Positions 1 to 10,723 of a DNA stretch of 64,000 nt are shown here, one piece after another. Under the pieces are notes generated by a model. The model made no database searches, was not told the origin of the DNA, and saw only the letters and a program-made list of their open reading frames with translations. The stretch lies in the NCBI GenBank assembly GCA_963210315.1, contig OY723257.1, positions 992,001 through 1,056,000 of the forward strand, in the 5' to 3' direction. A program made the translations under genes and the position numbers. This stretch comes from Rhynchopus euleeides. Taxonomy: Eukaryota > Euglenozoa > Diplonemea > Diplonemida > Diplonemidae. Position 1 is the stretch's first letter. The number at the start of each line of letters is the position of its first letter.

Positions 1-242
1 CTCAGATACAGATGCCGGTGTCTAGATGTGGTTTTCGCCACAAGCGGCTCGCTGAGAGTGATGTCTACAAAAGAAAGGGTACACCAGGAAGCCGGGATAC
101 AATGTCCTGCGGACCGATGAATGACACCACGCAACACAACGGGGACCAAAGGGGGGGGGGGCACAGGGGCTGGGGTAATTTTCTGGGGGGTCGTGAACGT
201 CGGGGGGGGGGGGGGGGGGTAGGGGGGGGGGGCTGGCGTGCA
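1..242. other. Low-complexity G-rich lead-in
   Basis: No gene is visible. Long G runs lie at about 150-230, including a stretch of the form G-run/TA/G-run near 205-230 that resembles an unoccupied version of the target in which the TA-flanked elements farther along are inserted. The last two bases (CA, 241-242) are the left target-site duplication of the next element. Confidence 0.5.
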
Positions 243-1233
243 CACGGTGGGATCTTGTAAATTTTACATGTATAACTACAAGTATATACATGTATTATAC
301 ATGTATAATACTTGCATGTCAACTATTATACATGTATAATACATGTATATGCCTGAAATATACATGTAAAATACATGTATATCAAGTAAAAATACAAGTA
401 TAATACTTGCATGTCAACTATTATACTTGTATTTTTACTTGATATACATGTATTTTACATGTATATTTCAGGCATTTACATGTATTTTACATGTATAATA
501 CTTGTCATGCAAGTATTATACATGTAAAATACTTGCATGACAAGTAAAATACTTGCATGCAAGTAAAATACATGTATTTTACTTGCATGCAAGCATTTTA
601 CTTGTCATGCAAGTATTTTACATGTATAATACTTGCATGACAAGTATTATACATGTAAAATACATGTAAATGCCTGAAATACCGTATACGTAAATATTAT
701 GGAACGGGCCCATTTTTGGCCGGTCCGTTCCATAATATTTACGTTCCATAATATTTACAGGGCCAGTTGGGGACTCGGTGGTGAGGACGGCTTGCGTCAG
801 GAATCGCGCGAAAAGTGCACGAGTAGGTCCCGTCAGGGACTCTGTATGCCGTCCGATCACCTGGTCCAAGTCCCCGAGTCGCAGAAAGCCCTGTAAATAT
901 TATGGAACGAAAAAAATCTGGAACGCCAACCCACCAGCGTTCCAAAATATTTACGTTCCATAATATTTACGTTCCATAATATTTACGTTCCAAAATATTT
1001 ACGTATACGGTATACATGTAAAATACATGTATATCAAGTAAAAATACAAGTATAATAGTTGACATGCAAGTATTATACTTGTATTTTTACTTGATATACA
1101 TGTATTTTACATGTATATTTCAGGCATATACATGTATTATACATGTATAATAGTTGACATGCAAGTATTATACATGTATAATACATGTATATACTTGTAG
1201 TTATACATGTAAAATTTACAAGATCCCACCGTG
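243..1233. mobile_element. Foldback element, CACGGTGG family, copy 1
   Basis: Begins CACGGTGGGATCTTG and ends with its inverse complement. It is flanked by a 2-bp direct repeat CA (241-242 and 1234-1235). The arms are A/T-rich and consist of short palindromic words of the ATACATGTAT type, so the whole element can fold back. No coding sequence is visible apart from short open frames. A second element (682-1010) is inserted inside. CAC-type ends with a 2-bp duplication are compatible with the CACTA/Mirage/Chapaev supergroup, but no transposase is present, so that assignment is only inference. Confidence 0.8.
682..1010. mobile_element. Nested foldback element, CCGTATACG family, copy 1
   Basis: Ends are CCGTATACGTAAAT and its inverse complement, flanked by TA (680-681 and 1011-1012). 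Removing the element and one TA restores the normal arm sequence of the host foldback element (GAAATATACATG), so the empty site can be read from other copies. The core (about 755-900) has no internal symmetry and recurs inverted in the copy at 31451-31795. Repeated GGAACGTAAATATTATGG words make up the arms. Confidence 0.75.
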
Positions 1234-1712
1234 CAGGGTCACGGTGGCCTGGTCAGACCCTGACCAGGTCAAAACCTGGTCAAATCTTGACCAGGTCATA
1301 CCTGGTCATTGACCAGGTATGACCTGGTCATGACCATGTCATACCTGGTCATGACCAGGTCATTTTCACCTATTTTAACCGGGGGGAACATGTTGAGTGG
1401 CCAAGCAGGGGGAACAATTCGCATATTCCGGACTCTCTCCGGCCGTTGTGGAAAGTATGGGTCAAAAGGGTTCAACCATACCCCGAGTCGAGAAAGAAGT
1501 CGAAGCTTGAATCATGTTGGACACAAGGGAAAAATGGTCAAAATTGGCCCAAAATTACCAATAAAATATGCTGCAGTGCAGGGGGGTGGCGGGGGAGGGG
1601 AGGGTGGGGTCGGCGACGAAACTTCATGATCAGCAGCTTTCTGCCTTCTTCCGCTTCTTCACATTCTTCTCCTTCTTCCTCTTCTTCGGGATCTTCGTTG
1701 TCGTCGTCGGCT

Positions 1713-2920
1713 TCACAGGCCAGTGCTGCCTTGCCTAACACGCCGTCCTTCGCATCCTGGGTGTGGATTGGCGGCTGCTTGTCGCAGAGGCAAATACGGA
1801 GACCACCGCGTGTTGCAGGCAGCATCGCCAGTCAGTAACCAGCCATCGGAACACTTGCCGAGCGAATCGATCGGGCCGACAGGGGTTACCCGACTGCTAC
1901 CGAGAGTCCTGAGACGGTGCCGAAACGAATCGAAGTTTTTCATCCATACTGGACCCGCTGTCATGCACTTCCCGCACAACGATATGACATTGTATTGCAA
2001 GAGGGTACACGAAGATTCTTGCGGGGTCGTTGCCGAAACTGGCGCGGGGGCATAGGTTGCCAGCTCGAACACCATCAGGTCCCTCTCCCGGAAACGAGCA
2101 GATGTTGTCCTGGCCCGCAATTTCCTCTCCCCATTCTCCCTCTCGAACGCTTCGTCGGAGAGAGCAAATAGGTGGCAGTTCTGAGGATCCTGAGGGTCCT
2201 GAGGCATTCAAGGCAGGGTACTCCCTTCTCCATTCTTTTACACTCTTTGGGGGTCTTCGCTGAGTCGTTATCCTTCGTCAATCTTCGTCAGTTTTCAGCC
2301 AATTCAACAGGAAAGGCACCAAAATGCACTGACGATCACCCCGTAGCGAAGACCCCCTTTGAAAAGTGTCACAATCAGATGTGGTCAACCGTTACGGCAC
2401 TGCCGATGAGACTCTCGTCCTCCTCGTCCTCGCTTGCATCGGGATGCTCGGGTCCAGCGGGTCCAGCGGGGTCAGCATCCTTGTCGTTGTCACTCACGGC
2501 GACGTTGAGGCACGCCCACTGGTCGGGCTTCTTTGTCACCACCGCCTGCCTCATCACCGCGTTCACCAACTGGATGTCGATGGTCACGACACCCTGCCCC
2601 TGCGTTGCCTGTGGTGTTGCCCCCACCGCCACAATGAACGTTCGGGCGTGCAGACCATTCGGAACCTCGCTCTTGTAGGGCAGGTCCCTCATGACCGTGA
2701 CAGTCATGACCGATCCGTCGTTCGGGATCAGTTGTTTATCAGCTGCCTTCGAAGAAGTACTGCCCACCGCGCTCTGAGCGGTGGGTAGCCTCTTCATATC
2801 GGTTCCCAGCACCTCATCCGAGCACCCCGCTTCCGTCAGCACCTCATACTCGGACGAGTTCTTGTCGGCGCTCGTGAGGCGCTTCATGCCGCTCCGACGC
2901 GTGTTGCCAGAGACACGCAT
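1713..2920 (-). CDS. Candidate spliced gene inside the CACGGTGGCC element
   Basis: Minus strand. The first frame (from an ATG at 2920, open upstream to about 3012) encodes a hydrophilic protein with an acidic stretch (ASEDEEDE) and stops at 2375. A GTAACG donor at 2395 and a CTCAG acceptor at 2181 would join it in phase to a second frame (start NCHLFALSDEAFE) that runs to 1713. The 215-bp intron would contain a 107-bp MITE. Downstream, an acidic C-terminal-like sequence (EADDDNEDPEEEEEGEE, about 1640-1730) lies in another frame, so there is a further intron or a frameshift. I do not recognise the protein. It could be an accessory gene carried by the element, or an unrelated capture. Function unknown. 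Confidence 0.35.
2250..2356. mobile_element. 107-bp MITE in the putative intron, 5-bp TSD, copy 1
   Basis: Ends GGGGTCTTCGCT and its inverse complement, flanked by CTTTG on both sides (2245-2249, 2357-2361). A second copy of exactly the same length, in the opposite orientation, lies at 48536-48642. The sequence is unrelated to the surrounding element, so it is a separate insertion. Confidence 0.7.
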
Positions 2921-3627
2921 GGAGTAGACTGCGGGCAGTGTCTTGGCCTTGTTCTTGTCGGCCTCTTCACTCTGTGTCAGCTTCCTGCCCCACTCCTTGT
3001 CAGTGGGTGGTGCGATGGCTTTTCAAACAGCGCCGCGAGGCTGCTGTGAAACAGCCCGCCGCCCTTCCGCTTTTCAATGTAAAGCTTGACGAAGGAGAGC
3101 AGGGTGTTGGGCCCTGCGTCCTTCTCCTCCACACCACCCTTGGCGGCCCTTCGACGCCTTCTGCGTGGCCTGGGATGATGCAGACCTCCTCGACACTTTT
3201 TTGGGATACCACCAGGGGGAGGGACCCGGTGTGAGGCACTTGAGTGCGTCCAGGTGGGCAGGGAACCTGGGCAGGGGGCCTCATTTTTTTTGGTAATTTT
3301 GGGCCAATTTTGACCATTTTCCCCTTGTGTCCAACATGATTCAAGCTTCGACTTCTTTCTCGACTCGGGGTATGGTTGAACCCTTTTGACCCATACTTTC
3401 CACAACGGCCGGAGAGAGTCCGGAATATGCGAATTGTTCCCCCTGCTTGGCCACTCAACATGTTCCCCCCGGTTAAAATGGGTGAAAATGACCTGGTCAT
3501 GACCAGGTATGACATGGTCATGACCAGGTCATACCTGGTCATGACCAGGTCAGATTTGGTCATGACCTGGTCAGATTTGGACCTGGTCAAAACCTGGTCA
3601 GTCAGCTGACCAGGCCACCGTGGTGCA

Positions 3628-6600
3628 GGGGAATCTCGTAGAGATTGGGAAAATACCGGGGGAATCTCGTAGAGATGGGGAAAATATCGGGGGAATCTCG
3701 TAGAGATTGGGAAAATACCGGGGGAATCTCGTAGAGATGGGGAAAATATCGGGGGAATCTCGTAGAGATTGGGAAAATACCGGGGGAATCTCGTAGAGAT
3801 GGGGAAAATATCGGGGGAATCTCGTAGAGATTGGGAAAATACCGGGGGAATCTCGTAGAGATTGGGAAAATACCGGGGGAATCTCGTAGAGATTGGGAAA
3901 ATACCGGGGGAATCTCGTAGAGATGGGGAAAATATCGGGGGAATCTCGTAGAGATTGGGAAAATACCGGGGGAATCTCGTAGAGATTGGGAAAATACCGG
4001 GGGAATCTCGTAGAGATGGGGAAAATATCGGGGGAATCTCGTAGAGATTGGGAAAATACCGGGGGAATCTCGTAGAGATGGGGAAAATATCGGGGGAATC
4101 TCGTAGAGATTGGGAAAATACCGGGGGAATCTCGTAGAGATGGGGAAAATATCGGGGGAATCTCGTAGAGATTGGGAAAATACCGGGGGAATCTCGTAGA
4201 GATTGGGAAAATACCGGGGGAATCTCGTAGAGATGGGGAAAATATCGGGGGAATCTCGTAGAGATTGGGAAAATACCGGGGGAATCTCGTAGAGATTGGG
4301 AAAATACCGGGGGAATCTCGTAGAGATGGGGAAAATATCGGGGGAATCTCGTAGAGATTGGGAAAATACCGGGGGAATCTCGTAGAGATGGAGAAAATAT
4401 CGGGGGAATCTCGTAGAGATTGGGAAAATACCGGGGGAATCTCGTAGAGATGGGGAAAATATCGGGGGAATCTCGTAGAGATTGGGAAAATACCGGGGGA
4501 ATCTCGTAGAGATTGGGAAAATACCGGGGGAATCTCGTAGAGATGGGGAAAATATCGGGGGAATCTCGTAGAGATTGGGAAAATACCGGGGGAATCTCGT
4601 AGAGATGAGGAAAATATCGGGGGAATCTCGTCGACACCGGGAAAATACCGGGGGAATCTCGTAGAGATGGAGAAAATATCGGGGGAATCTCGTAGAGATT
4701 GGGAAAATACCGGGGGAATCTCGTAGAGATGGGGAAAATATCGGGGGAATCTCGTAGAGATTGGGAAAATACCGGGGGAATCTCGTAGAGATTGGGAAAA
4801 TACCGGGGGAATCTCGTAGAGATGGGGAAAATATCGGGGGAATCTCGTAGAGATTGGGAAAATACCGGGGGAATCTCGTAGAGATGAGGAAAATATCGGG
4901 GGAATCTCGTCGACACCGGGAAAATACCGGGGGAATCTCGTAGAGATTGGGAAAATACCGGGGGAATCTCGTAGAGATGAGGAAAATATCGGGGGAATCT
5001 CGTCGACACCGGGAAAATACCGGGGGAATCTCGTAGAGATGGAGAAAATATCGGGGGAATCTCGTAGAGATTGGGAAAATACCGGGGGAATCTCGTAGAG
5101 ATGGGGAAAATATCGGGGGAATCTCGTAGAGATTGGGAAAATACCGGGGGAATCTCGTAGAGATTGGGAAAATACCGGGGGAATCTCGTAGAGATGGGGA
5201 AAATATCGGGGGAATCTCGTAGAGATTGGGAAAATACCGGGGGAATCTCGTAGAGATGAGGAAAATATCGGGGGAATCTCGTCGACACCGGGAAAATACC
5301 GGGGGAATCTCGTAGAGATGGGGAAATTATCGGGGGAATCTCGTAGAGATTGGGAAAATACCGGGGGAATCTCGTAGAGATGGGGAAAATATCGGGGGAA
5401 TCTCGTAGAGATGGGGAAATTATCGGGGGAATCTCGTAGAGATTGGGAAAATACCGGGGGAATCTCGTAGAGATGGGGAAAATATCGGGGGAATCTCGTC
5501 GACACCGGGAAAATACCGGGGGAATCTCGTAGAGATGGGGAAAATATCGGGGGAATCTCGTAGAGATTGGGGAAATATCGGGGGAAACTCGTGGACACCG
5601 GGAAAATACCGGGGGAATCTCGTAGAGATGGGGAAAATATCGGGGGAATCTCGTAGAGATTGGGAAAATACCGGGGGAATCTCGTAGAGATTGGGAAAAT
5701 ACCGGGGGAATCTCGTAGAGATGGGGAAAATATCGGGGGAATCTCGTAGAGATTGGGAAAATACCGGGGGAATCTCGTAGAGATGAGGAAAATATCGGGG
5801 GAATCTCGTCGACACCGGGAAAATACCGGGGGAATCTCGTAGAGATGGAGAAAATATCGGGGGAATCTCGTAGAGATTGGGAAAATACCGGGGGAATCTC
5901 GTAGAGATGGGGAAAATATCGGGGGAATCTCGTAGAGATTGGGAAAATACCGGGGGAATCTCGTAGAGATTGGGAAAATACCGGGGGAATCTCGTAGAGA
6001 TGGGGAAAATATCGGGGGAATCTCGTAGAGATTGGGAAAATACCGGGGGAATCTCGTAGAGATGAGGAAAATATCGGGGGAATCTCGTCGACACCGGGAA
6101 AATACCGGGGGAATCTCGTAGAGATTGGGAAAATACCGGGGGAATCTCGTAGAGATGAGGAAAATATCGGGGGAATCTCGTCGACACCGGGAAAATACCG
6201 GGGGAATCTCGTAGAGATGGAGAAAATATCGGGGGAATCTCGTAGAGATTGGGAAAATACCGGGGGAATCTCGTAGAGATGGGGAAAATATCGGGGGAAT
6301 CTCGTAGAGATTGGGAAAATACCGGGGGAATCTCGTAGAGATTGGGAAAATACCGGGGGAATCTCGTAGAGATGGGGAAAATATCGGGGGAATCTCGTAG
6401 AGATTGGGAAAATACCGGGGGAATCTCGTAGAGATGAGGAAAATATCGGGGGAATCTCGTCGACACCGGGAAAATACCGGGGGAATCTCGTAGAGATGGG
6501 GAAATTATCGGGGGAATCTCGTAGAGATTGGGAAAATACCGGGGGAATCTCGTAGAGATGGGGAAAATATCGGGGGAATCTCGTAGAGATGGGGAAATTA

Positions 6601-6904
6601 TCGGGGGAATCTCGTAGAGATTGGGAAAATACCGGGGGAATCTCGTAGAGATGGGGAAAATATCGGGGGAATCTCGTCGACACCGGGAAAATACCGGGGG
6701 AATCTCGTAGAGATGGGGAAAATATCGGGGGAATCTCGTAGAGATTGGGGAAATATCGGGGGAAACTCGTGGACACCGGGAAAATACCGGGGGAATCTCG
6801 TAGAGATGGGGAAAATATCGGGGGAATCTCGTAGAGACCGGGAAAATACCGGGGGAATCTCGTAGAGATGAGGAAAATATCGGGGGAATCTCGTAGAGAT
6901 AGGC
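3628..6904. repeat. 31-bp minisatellite, about 105 copies
   Basis: The unit is 31 bp and contains the imperfect dyad AATCTC-GTA-GAGATT followed by GGGAAAATACCGGGGG. Variants swap ATTGGG for ATGGGG, TACC for TATC, and GTAGAGATT for GTCGACACC. Because 31 is one more than a multiple of three, all three minus-strand frames are read in turn, and none has a stop. This explains very long apparent minus-strand ORFs with a 31-residue period. A rare variant (GGGGAAACTCGTGGACACC) recurs at 5581 and 6759, exactly 1178 bp (38 units) apart, showing a higher-order duplication. Confidence 0.95.
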
Positions 6905-8455
6905 AACCTCTGAGGGAAGCAAGTCGAGGCCCCGAACCTATTCGGTGAAGACGGTCTCTGGGGGACTGTCTTCAGCCACAACAGCCCAAGGAACAACACA
7001 GGAAGTGTGTCTGTGGCGTTTTCGGGCAGTGGAAGACTGTCTTCCCCGAGCTAGGTCAGAACCCAGGTCCCACAGGCTAGCTCTCTTCCAGCCCGTTCTG
7101 TGGAAACAGGGTCACTCCCCTGGCAGACACAGTCATGAAGACGGTCTCTGTGGGGGCGTCTTCACTGAAAAGAGGCGAAAAACCCCCTCTGCGAGGCCCC
7201 CAGAAGCCCGTATGGGGTCATTTGTGACCGTCTTCACCCTATAGGTGTCCAAAACGTGGATCAGGGGTCCTGGGGCGCATTCGAGGCGCCTGCCTGGGGC
7301 CCAATATGGGGTTTTCAGGAAATCGGCTTTGTCGAAAAGGTATCCCGGCTAGCTTGGGAGGAAACTACGATTTTACGGATTTAAATGCAAACGGCGAGCA
7401 TTTAAGTCATGAAGAGAGTTGAAGACGGTCCTCTCGGACCCCAAAAAGACCATATGGGGGGTTGGTACAGGCCGGAGAAGGTGTTTGTTGAAAAAGTGGT
7501 TTTTGTGCTAGAAATTTTCTCTGTCCGCCTCCCCTACTCATCGGGCAAAATATCCTGGAAGAGTCAGCATTGCCCCGGTGGCTATAAAATTGTGCTATTT
7601 TTTTTTGATTTGAAATCATTGTCTCCCAGGAAAGTGCCATGCCACACATGCCGTCTTTCGTGGCACACTCAGTGTTTTGTGCGGAGGCCGCGTGGGAGTC
7701 GTCCCAGTCCGTATAGGTCTGTGAGACAACTCCATCGAGGGCGGCGCTGTTCTGGGGCAAAGTGGCCCATGCAGGGTTGCGTTGAAACAACGCAGGAAAG
7801 CGACATCTGTCGGTCTGGAGTATAGCTCATTTTTTGCAGCGTAGCATTGCAGAAGGCAGACTGCCACACAGCAGAGGGGGATGGTGTATGCGCAGGGGAT
7901 CACACATCCCGAGCATGGGGCTGTGTTCGGTGTGATCAGGCACCGCTGCAAAAAAAAGGGAGGGGGGTCTTGAAATAGAAGGAGAAGGGAAAAGAGGGGG
8001 GGGGGGTTTCATGTGTGTCTTGGCGGCTCTCCAATGTCTCTTGTGAAAAAACAACTCTGCTGCATTGGGCACAATGCCATCAATGGGGGCGGCAGTAAAT
8101 AAGACGAGGCGTTGGGTTGTGCGCCAAAAACCCGGGAAGAAAAGGCGGCAAAATTAGGGGGGTGGGGATGGCGATATTCGGAACTTGACATTGCCCGGCA
8201 ATTGAAGGGGACAGCTGTGCTCGGAATTCCTTGTGTGGGGCAGTGTAGCCACAGCTCCTCTCAGCTAGCTGCGCTGGCCGTGCGCAGCCCCGGGGTGTGG
8301 AGGGGGCCGCTGTATCTTCGAAGAGCCTTGCAGGGCGTGCCGAGAGCCTGGGCAGGCCTGGCCATCTTGAGGAGAGACCATTATTTTGAACGATTCTGAA
8401 CGATTATGGTGTTGCTGAAAGTGCTTCGCATGATGTGCGCACGAACTACGCAATA
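6905..8455. other. Unassigned intergenic DNA
   Basis: No convincing gene. A GAAGACGGTCTCTG word recurs at about 6949 and 7137, with looser versions near 7420. Short open frames on both strands overlap each other and show no motif. Poly-G and A-rich patches lie near 7950-8010. Confidence 0.4.
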
Positions 8456-8632
8456 TGGCCTCGTAATGCCACTTTTTTATTTTGTACTGGGGCGGGACCA
8501 GTAAGTAGCTCAAAAAGGCTGAAAAAATGCCGAAAATTTTCGAATCCCAGTCAGGGACCACTCTGAATCACCTGTATTGTGCAAAGAAACAGGTTTGTTT
8601 GCCGAAAAATCACAACGTGTGCCCTCTACAGG

Positions 8633-8668
8633 CCCCCCTACCCCCCCGAGTACTCGGGGGGTAGGGGG
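8633..8668. repeat. Perfect 36-bp palindrome
   Basis: CCCCCCTACCCCCCCGAG followed by its exact inverse complement, with no loop. The function is unknown. It may be the fused ends of a C-run-ended inverted-repeat element. Confidence 0.8.
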
Positions 8669-8716
8669 GTGTGAGGGGAGGGTGTTTTCACCCAATTGGT
8701 GTTCCCAGTAAGAGGT

Positions 8717-8955
8717 GTAAATGGACACCCCACGGCCAAAACGACCCCACTGCGATCCGCACAGATCCCAAACGTTCCAAATAACGGGTTTTTGGAACAC
8801 CCAAGGAGGGGGTCCCGCTGGGTGGGCTGGTGTGGTTGCCTCTCAGTCACATCCTATGACCAGCCCCTGAACCAGACCCACGTTTCACGGACGAAGCTTG
8901 ACAGCTCGACCACAGAAATGACCCCACTACGATCCGCACAGATTCCAAATAGTCA
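8717..8955. repeat. Diverged fragment of the hAT-like element interior
   Basis: The words GGCCAAAACGACCCCACTGC and GATCCGCACAGATCCCAAA, a GGTCCCGCTGGGTGG block and CCTGAACCAGACCCACG recur in the same order in the hAT-like element at 47160-47879 (about 47497-47750). The first part also recurs in the element at 53537-54412 (about 54040-54140). Clean hAT ends and a target duplication are not visible here, so it is a decayed or truncated copy. Confidence 0.5.
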
Positions 8956-9050
8956 AATGAACGGGGTTTTGCAACACCCGAGGAGGGGCCCCTTTAGGGG
9001 CGTTTTGGCACAGTCCCGGCTCTGTAGTGATAAGGGGTTCCGCAGGCAGT

Positions 9051-9079
9051 GTCCTTAGCCTTCACTGAAGGCTAAGGAC
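9051..9079. repeat. Perfect hairpin, 14-bp arms
   Basis: GTCCTTAGCCTTCA, one spacer base, then the exact inverse complement. Nothing nearby explains it. Confidence 0.7.
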
Positions 9080-10254
9080 ACTGAGGCTTCAGCCACTGTC
9101 AAGTGAGCCCATTCTATGGCTTGTCTTGAGGGTGCGTTGTCATCTGTTGGTCCCAGGTACAGACAAACAAACGCTGCAGCTGGGCGAGGGCTGACTGATG
9201 TGTCTTCCGAAGTTCGAGACTTCGGACAACCTAGTTTGGTGAGTCTCGAGCCAGGCTCCTAAGGCCTCCAGATACAGGTCCTTCCGCAGCAGTCAGAAGA
9301 GTGACTTCCTGCAAACCAGAGGGCCTGGGTGGATATTTGGGATACATGGAGGGGCCCTACATCAGGAAATGGGCACCACAAGGTCTGGGACGAGGCCGGT
9401 GGTAGTGTTGGTGCAGCCTGGGCTCTGTATTGGAGGTAGCGTGTTTCCCACTGGAGAGAATAAAAAAGTGGCATTATTGCTTATGCACAATGTACGCACA
9501 AACTACGCAAAACTACGCACGAACTACGCAATTTGGGCCTTTCAGCAACACCAGATTATGAACGTTTTTTTGACCGCATTGCGTCGCGTTTTTCGTAGCG
9601 TCCCCCGGTGAGAGGGGTCGCTGTACTTTTTCACACGGGGTACCTTCATTTTGGCAGAGCATGACCTCCTCTGCCTCTCTCGAAAGTGCTCTCAAAAGCG
9701 AGACATGCCTTTGCAAACACCGGGCGGCCCGCCTGGCACAGGGCTGCCCCAGAGGGGATCTTCGCCCTGCGCCACTGTGTGTCAACCTGTGTCACTTTGG
9801 AGGCGGCTCACCTCCTCTGCACTTCTGAGCCAAGTCTCTTCCAGAGAGTGAAATTCTGAAGATCACCCGATGCTCGGGAGGTCGGGGGGTCGGGCGATAT
9901 AGGGACTATGAAGGGCAAGTCAGGGAGTGGGGGGTGTGTGGAGTGGGGCAGATGGATATGTGATGGGGCTGGGGTGGGGGGGGGGGGGGGGGGGGGGCGT
10001 GTGTGTGTGTGGTGTGTGCGTTGCCGAATTCGGATGCTTTTTTTTTCCTCTTCAAAAATAAGAACAGCAAGCAAAGATATGATGATACGGTTTGCCTGTC
10101 CCAGGCAGGAGAAGAAAAGGAAAAGACGTGCAGAAAGACCCCGAGGCGGTGTGGGGAGGGGTGGTCAAATGGTGCATCTTTCTGTGCCGATTTTAAACGA
10201 TATAGGGGTCCGGACCAGACTGGTTGGGTGCCCCTGTAAAGCCGCAGAGGAAAC
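9080..10254. other. Unassigned intergenic DNA
   Basis: No supportable gene. Contains the phrase ACGCACAAACTACGCAAAACT near 9492, also met near 8440, and a CGTAGCG...CCCCGGTGAGAGGGG word near 9595 that recurs near 45833. A long G run followed by (GT)n lies at about 9970-10020. Confidence 0.4.
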
Positions 10255-10486
10255 CAGAGGCTTAGCTTGGGGGGGGAAACTCGGTCAGGTGACCGAGTTT
10301 CAGCCAAACCCGGAAAAAAACTCGGTCAGCCCAGAGGCTTAGCTTGGGGGGGGAAACTCGGTCAGGTGACCGAGTTTCAGCCAAACCCGGAAAAAAACTC
10401 GGTCAGCCCAGAGGCTTAGCTTGGGGGGGGAAACTCGGTCAGCTGACCGAGTTTCAGCCAAACCCGGAAAAAAACTCGGTCAGCCC
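10255..10486. repeat. 77-bp tandem repeat, three copies
   Basis: Units start CAGAGGCTTAGCTTGGGG at 10255, 10332 and 10409. Each carries the dyad ACTCGGTCAGNTGACCGAGT, perfect in the third copy. It ends in a run of about 14 A. GACCGAGT words recur near 11690, suggesting another dispersed relic. Confidence 0.85.
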
Positions 10487-10538
10487 AAAAAAAAAAAAAA
10501 GGTAAAATTTTCCGCGAAAAAATCGGATTTTTTATTAA

Positions 10539-10723
10539 GCACACTCGTGTGAGCGGAAAGCGCCCCACCACAGCTGCAACCAAACGTGCTCTATACACTA
10601 ACCCCACCCTTCATCAGGCTCAGGGTGTGATCAGTTCAGGGTTTTGTGTGTAGAAGCGTCAACGCAACAAACAAAAGGAAATTCATCAGAGCGGTTGTAG
10701 CTGTGAAGTGATAGGGCGCTTTT
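10539..10723 (+). repeat. Dispersed ~185-bp repeat (R2), copy 1
   Basis: Runs from GCACACTCGTGTGAGCGGAAAG to ATAGGGCGCTTTT. Near-identical copies lie at 11816-12003 (same strand) and 46156-46341 (opposite strand). It contains the dyad ACACTCGTGTG near its start. Probably a short interspersed element; no polymerase III boxes are convincingly visible. Confidence 0.7.

Larger units (their letters stand above)
1240..3622. mobile_element. 2.4-kb TIR element, CACGGTGGCC/CTGGTCA family, with reading frames
   Basis: Starts CACGGTGGCCTGG and ends with the inverse complement, flanked by a GT duplication (1238-1239 and 3623-3624). The terminal inverted repeats run about 330 bp: an outer zone of CTGGTCATGACCAGG palindromes, then a non-repetitive zone matching between 1375-1565 and 3290-3480. 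The interior holds minus-strand reading frames described separately. Because it carries unique sequence it may be the longest, least deleted member of the CACGGTGG group. Its frames show no transposase motif I recognise. Confidence 0.75.

Noticed and set aside
3000-6776. A 1258-codon minus-strand gene with repeats such as SLRDSPGIFPISTRFPRYFP
   Set aside because: It is the frame-cycling translation of a 31-bp minisatellite that happens to lack stops. The period of 31 residues equals three units, and the N- and C-terminal parts fall in unrelated repeats.
3628-6904. A CRISPR array
   Set aside because: Units are contiguous with no unique spacers, and the DNA is eukaryotic in character.
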